From CAYYYA01 sp964487895 (GTDB taxonomy: Bacteria > Patescibacteriota > Patescibacteriia > UBA1558 > 2-01-FULL-52-15), in the NCBI GenBank assembly GCA_964487895.1, contig CAZASM010000045.1, positions 1-5,337 of the forward strand: a stretch of DNA of 5,337 nt. The letters are read 5' to 3'. The notes beneath the pieces are model-generated. The model ran no database searches, was not told the DNA's origin, and worked only from the letters and a program-made list of their open reading frames with translations. Position 1 is the first letter of the stretch. Each line of letters starts with the position of its first letter. Below are positions 1 to 4,802 of the stretch, one piece after another. Made by a program: the position numbers and the translations under genes.

Positions 1-11
1 CTATGAAATAG

Positions 12-35
12 CAATCATCAGCCTGCAACCTGCAT
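12..35. repeat. Weak 7-bp tandem repeat before the first start codon
   Basis: The bases before the ATG at 34 read as 7-bp units: CAATCAT (12-18), CAGCCTG (19-25), CAACCTG (26-32), then CATG. Units two and three match at 6 of 7 positions; the first matches poorly. On its own this could be chance. It is listed because two clearer short tandem repeats (685-716 and 2550-2577) also end at start codons. No Shine-Dalgarno-like purine run is seen here. Confidence 0.25.
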
Positions 36-675
36 GACAAACAAAAAATTAATTAAAATGCTCGATGACTGGGGCATTGACTATGAAGTTTTGAAACACA
101 AAACTGTTTTTACAGCTCATGATGTGGCTGCAACTTTGAAGACTAAACTGGACGATATTGTTAAAACGTTGGTTATTGAAGCGGACAAGCAGTTCTATTT
201 GGTTTCTCTACCAGCCACGAAGAATGTTGATTTCAGTCAGCTGAAAAAAGCTATCAAAAAAATGGGCGGTAGTGTCAGGTCCATTGGTATACCAAATGAA
301 AAAGTACTAGCTGCTAAACTCGGTATCAAGCCCGGTAGTGTCACTGCCTTTGCCAAACTGCATCAATTACCACACATCGTCGATAAAGATATCAAGAAAA
401 TCAAGAAAGCAGTTTTAAGCGGTGGCAGTGTGACCGAGAGTTTGAAGATGAAGATGGCGGATTGGCTCAAGGTTGAAGAGCCTGCGGTTCATATAGTCGG
501 AGTCAAACGAAAGATAAAGAAAGTTAAAATTCAAAAGGCAAAAGTCAAAAAAACAACTAAAAAGTCACCCGCCTCGCGTCGAGGAGCGAACGCGAGTCGA
601 GGCGGGAAAGTTAAGAGTAAAGGCAAAAAATCAAAACCGAAGGCGAAAAAGAAGACGGCGAAGCGACGCAGATAA
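34..675 (+). CDS. YbaK/ProX-type aminoacyl-tRNA deacylase domain protein with long basic tail
   Basis: This is a 213-residue protein. Residues 1-157 look like a YbaK/EbsC/ProX editing domain, a family that hydrolyses mischarged tRNAs (for example Cys-tRNAPro or Ala-tRNAPro) in the cytoplasm. Visible family features are the N-terminal helix, the YEVLKHKTVFTAHDVA stretch (17-32), the VKTLVIEAD strand (43-51) whose Lys44 matches the conserved lysine of the family, the LPATKNVD segment (59-66), and the GGSVTESLKMK stretch (130-140). Which tRNA it edits cannot be told. Residues 158-213 form a Lys/Arg-rich, probably disordered tail that may bind RNA; ordinary YbaK proteins of about 155-165 residues lack it. 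Residues 179-191 (PASRRGANASRGG) come from a GC-rich palindromic element and break the lysine pattern. The ATG at 34 is the first in frame, has no clear ribosome binding site, and gives a normal family N-terminus. The gene is followed by a 42-bp gap to the DUF5671 gene. Confidence 0.85.
   Translation: MTNKKLIKMLDDWGIDYEVLKHKTVFTAHDVAATLKTKLDDIVKTLVIEADKQFYLVSLPATKNVDFSQLKKAIKKMGGSVRSIGIPNEKVLAAKLGIKPGSVTAFAKLHQLPHIVDKDIKKIKKAVLSGGSVTESLKMKMADWLKVEEPAVHIVGVKRKIKKVKIQKAKVKKTTKKSPASRRGANASRGGKVKSKGKKSKPKAKKKTAKRRR
568..606. repeat. GC-rich palindromic element inside the deacylase tail
   Basis: The element is 39 bp long with perfect 9-bp inverted ends, CCCGCCTCG (568-576) and CGAGGCGGG (598-606). 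A second, offset pairing joins CTCGCGT (573-579) with ACGCGAG (590-596), and a small hairpin joins CCTCG (572-576) with CGAGG (580-584). GTCGAGG occurs as a direct repeat at 578-584 and 596-602. It is 30 of 39 G+C (77%) inside an A/G-rich, lysine-coding region. It starts exactly on a codon boundary (residue 179) and fills 13 whole codons, so it keeps the reading frame. It looks like a short mobile or dispersed palindromic repeat (REP- or RPE-like in style) inserted in a permissive tail. No T-run follows, so it is not an intrinsic terminator. Copies elsewhere in the genome cannot be checked from one window. Confidence 0.7.
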
Positions 676-684
676 AATTTAAGG

Positions 685-716
685 AACTACTAAGCTACCT
701 AACTACCAAACTACTA
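685..716. repeat. 8-bp tandem repeat (consensus AACTACYA), four units
   Basis: Four consecutive octamers fill 685-692, 693-700, 701-708 and 709-716. CTAC recurs at 687, 695, 703 and 711, exactly eight bases apart. Units one and four are identical (AACTACTA), unit three differs by one base, and unit two (AGCTACCT) by three. The array occupies most of the gap between the deacylase gene and the DUF5671 gene and stops one base before the ATG at 718. It contains no Shine-Dalgarno sequence; the only purine-rich candidate, AAGGAA at 681-686, is about 30 bases from the start. Confidence 0.75.
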
Positions 717-717
717 T

Positions 718-1374
718 ATGGAATCAGAACTACACTCATTTATCAAAGACTCATTAGACAAAGGTCTGGCCAAAGATAAGATCCGCGAAGTTTTATTGCA
801 GGCCAATTGGGAAGTGATAGAAGTTGATACGGCGTTAAATCATTATGCTGATATTGATTATCCGATTGCTGTACCGAAGCGTAAACCGTATATGTCAGCG
901 CGTGAAGCTTTCTTATACCTACTGACATTCATCACATTATACGTTAGTGCTTTCAACTTTGGCGCTCTGATCTATCAGTTTATTAACAAGAATTTTCATG
1001 ACGTTGTGCGACAGGTAGCTGCTGTTAATGATGGAATAGTTGATCCTGTGGCTATTCGTTTTAGTCTCGCATCACTGATTATCGCTTTTCCTATCTATCT
1101 CTGGTTATCTATTGTCTTGAACAAAAGCGCTGCCAAGAATCCAGAAGCTCGCGGCTCACGCGTTCGTAAGTGGTTGACATATCTAACCTTATTTATCGCC
1201 GCAGGCACTATCATTGGTGACCTTATTGCCTTGCTGAATCGTCTATTAGCTGGTGACACCACCATGAGATTTGGTTTGAAATTTCTTACAGTCTTAGTCA
1301 TCGCTGGAGTTATCTTCTATTATTATTTAACTGACTTACGAAAGGAAGAAAAAAATGATGCCACGTCTAAATAA
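718..1374 (+). CDS. DUF5671-type four-helix membrane protein
   Basis: This is a 218-residue integral membrane protein of unknown function. Residues 1-45 form a soluble helical region, with KGLAKDKIREVLLQANWEVI (15-34) resembling a UBA-like 'GW...V..AL' helical unit often seen at the N-terminus of such proteins. Residues 60-218 match the DUF5671 pattern as I recognise it: SAREAFLYLLTFITLYVSAF at the first helix, RKWLTYLTLFIAA at the third, and YYYLTDLR at the end. Predicted membrane segments are about 64-89, 113-134, 152-174 and 185-205. The C-terminal tail is charged (RKEEKNDATSK). The ATG at 718 follows directly after a tandem repeat and lacks a normal ribosome binding site. The last 20 bases overlap the next gene, a pilin-like membrane protein, which suggests coupled translation and a shared role at the membrane. 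The family call is firm; the role is unknown. Confidence 0.85.
   Translation: MESELHSFIKDSLDKGLAKDKIREVLLQANWEVIEVDTALNHYADIDYPIAVPKRKPYMSAREAFLYLLTFITLYVSAFNFGALIYQFINKNFHDVVRQVAAVNDGIVDPVAIRFSLASLIIAFPIYLWLSIVLNKSAAKNPEARGSRVRKWLTYLTLFIAAGTIIGDLIALLNRLLAGDTTMRFGLKFLTVLVIAGVIFYYYLTDLRKEEKNDATSK
1343..1346 (+). promoter_or_regulatory. Ribosome binding site AGGA for the pilin-like gene
   Basis: AGGA, within the purine run AAAGGAAGAAAAAA, lies eight bases before the ATG at 1355 and eleven before a second in-frame ATG at 1358. It favours 1355 as the start. The site lies inside the end of the DUF5671 gene, so ribosomes finishing that gene pass over it. It is the clearest Shine-Dalgarno sequence in the window. 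Confidence 0.65.
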
Positions 1375-1837
1375 TTCAATCTTATTGATTGTTGTCTGTG
1401 TAGCGGTTGTTGCGGTCATCATTGGTGGTTTCATGCTCGCTGGGTCGCCACAGTTGGCTCGTGAGCAGCAAATTGATATGGTCAGGTCAAGTAATCTACA
1501 AAATATTAGCTATTCGATTGATTTGTATTATCAACGTCAGCAAAAGTTACCACAGGATTTGTCTGAGTTATATTCTGACCCTACTACTAACAAAGGAAAT
1601 ACAGAAGGATTTATGGACCCAGAAACACTGCAACCTTACGAGTATAGTGTCAAAGGAACTGAGTATGAACTCTGCGCAGTATTTACTACTCTGAGCGATA
1701 AGGCTACTTATGAATATTACGCTCCTGAACCAAGCATAGGTACCAATTTTTATCGTCATGATATTGGTCGTACCTGTTATACAATTCCTGCTCCTGTCAG
1801 TCCAATACCTGTAATTAATGTTCCAGCCGTAAGATAA
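1355..1837 (+). CDS. Small pilin-like protein with N-terminal membrane anchor, function unknown
   Basis: This is a 160-residue protein with a short cytoplasmic start (MMPRLNN), one hydrophobic helix (about 8-29) and an exported domain. The helix is followed by REQQIDMVRSSNLQNISYSIDLYY (36-59), a long amphipathic helix, and then KLPQDLSEL (64-72) and DPETLQPYEYSVKG (88-101). This order resembles the type II secretion/type IV pilin fold of GspG-like proteins, where a proline-containing loop and a 'DP...PYEY' strand follow the long helix. The usual prepilin peptidase site (G-F-T-x-x-E before the helix) is absent, so it is probably a fixed membrane protein and not a processed pilin. Cys107 and Cys141 could form an extracytoplasmic disulfide. 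The tail (145-160) is proline-rich. It starts inside the DUF5671 gene with a good ribosome binding site and ends seven bases before scpA. I know of no function for it. Confidence 0.75.
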   Translation: MMPRLNNSILLIVVCVAVVAVIIGGFMLAGSPQLAREQQIDMVRSSNLQNISYSIDLYYQRQQKLPQDLSELYSDPTTNKGNTEGFMDPETLQPYEYSVKGTEYELCAVFTTLSDKATYEYYAPEPSIGTNFYRHDIGRTCYTIPAPVSPIPVINVPAVR

Positions 1838-1844
1838 TCCACGC

Positions 1845-2546
1845 ATGCATTCTATTAAGCTCGAACAATTCGAAGGTCCTTTAGACTTGCTGTTGCAGCT
1901 AATCGAGCAGGAGGAGCTAGATATCACGACTGTTTCTTTAGCGAAAGTTACAGATCAATACTTGAAACATGTTGAGCAGTTAGAGCATGTCATGCCAGAG
2001 GAAGTGGCTGATTTTTTAGTTGTCGCTTCGAAGTTGATCTATCTCAAGTCCAAATATTTATTACCAAATCTAGATATTGCCGACGAAGAGGATGCTGGAG
2101 ACCTAGCTCATCAGCTAAAGATGTATCAGCAGTTTTATCAGGCGAGTAAAGTTCTGGAGAAGATGTTGGGTAAACAGCATTTTGGTTTCATTCGCACTCA
2201 ACCCATGCGCCCCAAGTTTGCGCCGGAGTTTACTCCACCACCGAGTTTGAAATCTGAGGATTTAGTCACAATTATGAAAGGTGTGATTGCGCGCTTAGGG
2301 GAGATTGCTAGTTTACCAAAGGTTCTGATGGCACGCGCTGTCAGCATCAAAGAACGCATCGGACATTTCCGTGATTTGTTGCAAGAAAAAATGGAATTTA
2401 GTTTCAGTCATTTCGTGGATAAAGGAAATAAAGTTGATACTATTGTCAGCTTCTTGGCTATGCTAGAATTAGTCAAGCAACGGGTTATTAAGGTTGAGCA
2501 GAATGAGTTATTCTCTGATATTAATATTCGTAATCACGAAGTTTAA
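1845..2546 (+). CDS. scpA: Segregation and condensation protein A
   Basis: ScpA is the kleisin subunit of the bacterial condensin Smc-ScpAB, which organises and segregates the chromosome; it bridges the Smc head domains and binds a ScpB dimer. The protein has 233 residues, slightly short for the family (about 240-260). The N-terminal domain carries the family signature FEGPLDLLLQLIEQEELDI (9-27), followed by KVTDQYLKHVEQL and FLVVASKLIYLKSKYLLP, which form the helices that meet the Smc neck. The middle is a variable ScpB-binding linker. The C-terminal winged helix ends in TIVSFLAMLELVKQRVIKVEQNELFSDI (about 199-227), typical of the part that binds the Smc cap. The start at 1845 lies seven bases after the pilin-like gene and has no visible Shine-Dalgarno sequence. 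scpB follows after a 29-bp gap. The smc gene itself is not in the window. Confidence 0.95.
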   Translation: MHSIKLEQFEGPLDLLLQLIEQEELDITTVSLAKVTDQYLKHVEQLEHVMPEEVADFLVVASKLIYLKSKYLLPNLDIADEEDAGDLAHQLKMYQQFYQASKVLEKMLGKQHFGFIRTQPMRPKFAPEFTPPPSLKSEDLVTIMKGVIARLGEIASLPKVLMARAVSIKERIGHFRDLLQEKMEFSFSHFVDKGNKVDTIVSFLAMLELVKQRVIKVEQNELFSDINIRNHEV

Positions 2547-2549
2547 ATA

Positions 2550-2577
2550 CAAGTAGAAAGTATAATGTATAAAGTAT
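2550..2577. repeat. 7-bp tandem repeat (consensus AAAGTAT) running into the scpB start codon
   Basis: Read in 7-bp steps, 2557-2563 and 2571-2577 are both AAAGTAT, 2564-2570 is AATGTAT (one mismatch), and 2550-2556 is CAAGTAG (two mismatches). The last unit supplies the first two bases of the scpB ATG at 2576. The array fills most of the 29 bp between scpA and scpB. It is A/T-rich, so some regularity could arise by chance, but the period holds across four units. No clear ribosome binding site is present. Confidence 0.6.
2561..2566 (+). promoter_or_regulatory. Possible -10 box TATAAT before scpB
   Basis: A perfect TATAAT sits ten bases before the scpB ATG. I find no -35 element at the usual 16-18 bp spacing (the bases there read GAAGTT and similar). 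If used, transcription would begin about 2572-2574 and give a nearly leaderless scpB mRNA. It is embedded in an A/T-rich 7-bp repeat, so a chance match is quite possible. Confidence 0.2.
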
Positions 2578-3145
2578 GAAGAATACCGTTAGCCAAATTG
2601 AAAGTCTGTTATTAGTGACAGCTAAGCCTCTTTCATTTAAAGAATTAGCAAAATTGTTAGACACGGATGTGGCAGAGATTGAGACAGCCTGTGAGCAGCT
2701 ACAGGAGACCTACAATCAGCCTGATCACGGTATTCAGGTATTAGTTAATAACAATCAGATTCAGCTCGTTACCAATCCTGATAATGTGGCAATTGTCAAA
2801 AATTTTCTCCAAGCAGAGACCACTGGAGAGCTCAGTCGTCCGAGTATGGAGACACTAACTATCATTGCTTATCGTCAGCCGATTACCAAAGAAGCGTTAG
2901 AACAAATCCGGGGAATTAACTGTAGTTTGATTTTGCGTAACTTGCTAATCCGCGGTTTGATTGAAGCCAAAGAAATTAAAGGTGGATTGACGACAACGTA
3001 TAGTCTGACTATGGATTTTTTGCGTTTTCTTGGCGTACACAAAGTGGAAGAGTTGCCAGAGTTTGAAGCTTTGCATTCTGATGCGCAAGTGCAAGCAGCC
3101 ATTGTAGCCGCCGAAGAGCAAGATTTGGCGACGGAAAACAAATGA
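2576..3145 (+). CDS. scpB: Segregation and condensation protein B
   Basis: ScpB forms a dimer that binds the middle of ScpA in the Smc-ScpAB condensin complex. The 189-residue length is normal. The protein has two winged-helix domains. The first (about 1-80) begins VSQIESLLLVTAKPLSFKELAKLL and contains GIQVLVNNNQIQLVTNP, the usual strand pair. The second (about 85-170) carries the family signature TLTIIAYRQPITKEALEQIRGINC (93-116), then LRNLLIRGLIEA and TTYSLTMDFLRFLGV. The common 'GRP' turn before the last strand is replaced by KGGLTTTY, a mild deviation. The acidic C-terminus is variable in the family. The stop TGA (3143-3145) overlaps the start of the next gene as ATGA, implying translational coupling. 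The start at 2576 is the first in frame and gives a normal N-terminus, but no Shine-Dalgarno sequence precedes it. Confidence 0.95.
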   Translation: MKNTVSQIESLLLVTAKPLSFKELAKLLDTDVAEIETACEQLQETYNQPDHGIQVLVNNNQIQLVTNPDNVAIVKNFLQAETTGELSRPSMETLTIIAYRQPITKEALEQIRGINCSLILRNLLIRGLIEAKEIKGGLTTTYSLTMDFLRFLGVHKVEELPEFEALHSDAQVQAAIVAAEEQDLATENK

Positions 3146-3822
3146 TGCGCTTAGCCAAATATTTAGCTCTGGCTGGAGTAGCTAGTCGCAGGCAGGCAGA
3201 AGACTATATTCGTGCTGGCAAAGTTACAGTTAACGGTAAGATTCATCGTGATGTCGCGAAACAGATTAACGAAAATGAAGACATTATTACTTATGCTGGA
3301 CGTAAGTTAGAAGGTGAGAAAAAAGTTTATTATGCGCTGTATAAACCTGTCGGTTATCTCTCCGCTAGCCGTGACCAACACTCAGATTTGGTGGTAACCC
3401 GATTAGTACCTGTCCGACCGACTGTCTATCCTGTTGGGCGTTTGGATAAAGATTCAGAAGGATTGATTATTTTAACTAACGATGGCGATTTAGCATATAA
3501 GCTGAGCCATCCAAAGTTTGTTGTGACCAAAGAATACGAAGTAGAGCTGAATCGTCCTTTCGACGAAGCTGACGGCATTAAATTATTAAACGGCATCAAA
3601 TTGACTGAAGGATTAGCGAAAGTCGATAGTCTACGTAAAGTTGGAGCTCGTCGTGTCGTAATTAAACTTCATCAAGGTTGGAATAGACAGGTGCGTCGCA
3701 TGTTAGGCTCGATAAATTATGAAGCTATGTCATTAAAGCGAGTAGCTCATGGTCCAATTCGCCTAGAACGCTTGAAGCCAAAAACCTATCGTTTACTCAA
3801 AGCTAGTGATTTTATCCAATGA
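3142..3822 (+). CDS. rluB: RluB/RsuA-family rRNA pseudouridine synthase
   Basis: This enzyme converts a specific uridine in ribosomal RNA to pseudouridine. RluB acts on 23S rRNA; its relative RsuA acts on 16S rRNA, and sequence alone does not fully separate them. The scpB neighbourhood favours RluB. The protein has 226 residues. Residues 1-48 form an S4 RNA-binding domain (RLAKYLALAGVASRRQAEDY, then GKVTVNG). The catalytic domain follows with YALYKPVGYLS (64-74) and the active-site motif GRLDKDSEGLIILTNDG (99-115), with Asp102 as the catalytic residue; the usual Thr at position 105 is Ser. WNRQVRRML near 185 is the conserved late RQIRRML-like motif. Translation can start at 3142 (ATGA overlap with the scpB stop) or at the adjacent in-frame ATG at 3145; a weak GGA at 3133-3135 fits 3142. 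Its own stop overlaps the next gene in the same way. Confidence 0.92.
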   Translation: MMRLAKYLALAGVASRRQAEDYIRAGKVTVNGKIHRDVAKQINENEDIITYAGRKLEGEKKVYYALYKPVGYLSASRDQHSDLVVTRLVPVRPTVYPVGRLDKDSEGLIILTNDGDLAYKLSHPKFVVTKEYEVELNRPFDEADGIKLLNGIKLTEGLAKVDSLRKVGARRVVIKLHQGWNRQVRRMLGSINYEAMSLKRVAHGPIRLERLKPKTYRLLKASDFIQ

Positions 3823-4763
3823 ATACCTTCTGGCAATTAGTCGCGACAATATTTTCTTTGACCAGCTTTATCCAGCAACCTATCTTGCGGGCCTATCATA
3901 TTGTTGTTCAACCAGCAATCACGGCTACTTCTACGCCAAGCGGTTTGGTAGTGAGTATCAAACAAGAAGAAAAGAAATCTGCACCAGTTAAGTTGGTGAA
4001 TAATTCGCTCGGTGTCGCTGTCACTTCTCAAGCAGCTGTAGTGATTGATAGCGCGAGTGGAGCAACTCTTTGGGAAAAAAACAAGGACGATATTCGATCG
4101 ATTGGTAGTATCACGAAATTAATGACTGCTGTTGTTTTTTTGCAAACAAAACCAGATTTACAAAGTTCAGTAGAAATTATTGAAGCAGATCGTATTCCTG
4201 AAGGAAAGAAAAATTTTGAAGTAGGAGAGAAGGTAGCATTGAAAGATATTTTAGCGGCCGCCTTGATTGCCTCAGATAATGATGCTGCTATGATTTTAGC
4301 TCGAGCGTCTGGATTATCGACGGAAGATTTTATCAAAAAAATGAATCAGCAGGCTGGACATTTAGGTCTGCGTGATAGTCATTTCAGCGATCCTACTGGT
4401 CTGTCAGCTGATAACCAATCTACAGCTAATGAAGTGGCCCTATTAGCGCAGAGTGCTTTTGCCCAGTCGGAGATTCGCTCATTAGTTAGTCAAAGTAGTT
4501 ATGATTTTGTTTCTGTTACCGGCCAACAGCACCATCTGCGTTCAACCAACAAAATCGCCAAAGGTTTTCTTCAAGTCACTGCCGCCAAGACAGGTTATAT
4601 TGAAAAAGCTGGACATTGTCTAGTAGCAGAAGTGCAAGATAAAAATCAAAGAATTATTACAGTTAGCTTAGGTAGTGCTACAGAGAACGATAGATTTCAA
4701 GACGTCAAAATGTTGAGTTATTGGATTTGGCATAATTATCAGTGGCCGACATCTGCTACTTAG
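3819..4763 (+). CDS. D-alanyl-D-alanine carboxypeptidase (peptidase S11, PBP5/DacF-like)
   Basis: This penicillin-binding enzyme trims the terminal D-Ala from peptidoglycan stem peptides outside the cell membrane. It has 314 residues. The active-site motifs are all present and in order: SITK (Ser97 nucleophile, Lys100), SDN (152-154) and KTG (257-259). Other family features are SGATLWEKN (80-88), GEKVALKDILAAALIASDNDAA (136-157) and HFSDPTGLS (188-196). Residues 4-18 are hydrophobic and should act as a signal sequence or anchor, but no Lys or Arg precedes them, which is unusual. A low-complexity linker (about 31-70) precedes the catalytic domain. The second, C-terminal beta domain and amphipathic anchor of PBP5 are missing, so attachment would rely on the N-terminus. 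The start at 3819 forms an ATGA overlap with rluB; the frame is closed just upstream by TGA at 3807-3809 and the next in-frame Met is residue 102, so this start is well fixed. A 39-bp gap precedes tpiA. Confidence 0.93.
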   Translation: MNTFWQLVATIFSLTSFIQQPILRAYHIVVQPAITATSTPSGLVVSIKQEEKKSAPVKLVNNSLGVAVTSQAAVVIDSASGATLWEKNKDDIRSIGSITKLMTAVVFLQTKPDLQSSVEIIEADRIPEGKKNFEVGEKVALKDILAAALIASDNDAAMILARASGLSTEDFIKKMNQQAGHLGLRDSHFSDPTGLSADNQSTANEVALLAQSAFAQSEIRSLVSQSSYDFVSVTGQQHHLRSTNKIAKGFLQVTAAKTGYIEKAGHCLVAEVQDKNQRIITVSLGSATENDRFQDVKMLSYWIWHNYQWPTSAT

Positions 4764-4791
4764 ACCATAGACGAACTAAAAAAAATATTGT

Positions 4792-4794
4792 AGG
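4792..4794 (+). promoter_or_regulatory. Weak ribosome binding site AGG for tpiA
   Basis: AGG (in GTAGGTTA) lies eight bases before the ATG at 4803, a suitable distance. The rest of the 39-bp gap from 4764 holds an A-run (about 4778-4785) and no hairpin, so no terminator separates tpiA from the cluster upstream. No convincing promoter was found in the gap. Confidence 0.45.
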
Positions 4795-4802
4795 TTATCT
4801 AT

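Noticed and set aside
2..37. Open frame ending in TGA at 35-37 (reads YEIAIISLQPA), which would overlap the first gene as ATGA
   Set aside because: It could be the end of an upstream gene, but only eleven codons are visible, the other two frames also close within the first 11 bases, and the bases look repetitive. Not enough to call.
568..606. Hairpin considered as an intrinsic terminator or attenuator
   Set aside because: It lies within a coding frame, is followed by A/G-rich sequence with no T-run, and the gene continues for 23 more codons including the stop.
743..928. Minus-strand open frame of 61 codons
   Set aside because: It lies fully within the DUF5671 gene and resembles no family; a shadow of the coding strand.
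1095..1301. Minus-strand open frame of 68 codons
   Set aside because: It is antisense to conserved membrane segments of the DUF5671 gene and has no recognisable features.
1407..1694. Plus-strand open frame of 95 codons in another frame of the pilin-like gene
   Set aside because: Its composition is unlike a real protein, it has no ribosome binding site, and the overlapping frame has a sensible membrane anchor and domain.
1568..1927. Minus-strand open frame of 119 codons
   Set aside because: Ser/Ile-rich translation with no domain; it crosses the junction of two well-supported plus-strand genes.
2875..3141. Minus-strand open frame of 88 codons
   Set aside because: Antisense to the conserved second winged helix of scpB, with no family likeness.
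3806..4031. Short open frames on both strands at the start of the carboxypeptidase gene
   Set aside because: They overlap the N-terminal region of a well-supported gene and show no family features.
4028..4336. Minus-strand open frame of 102 codons
   Set aside because: Antisense to the SITK and SDN catalytic region of the carboxypeptidase; a coding shadow.
4764..4802. Gap before tpiA examined for a terminator or promoter
   Set aside because: It has an A-run but no inverted repeat, and no -35/-10 pair at proper spacing was found.
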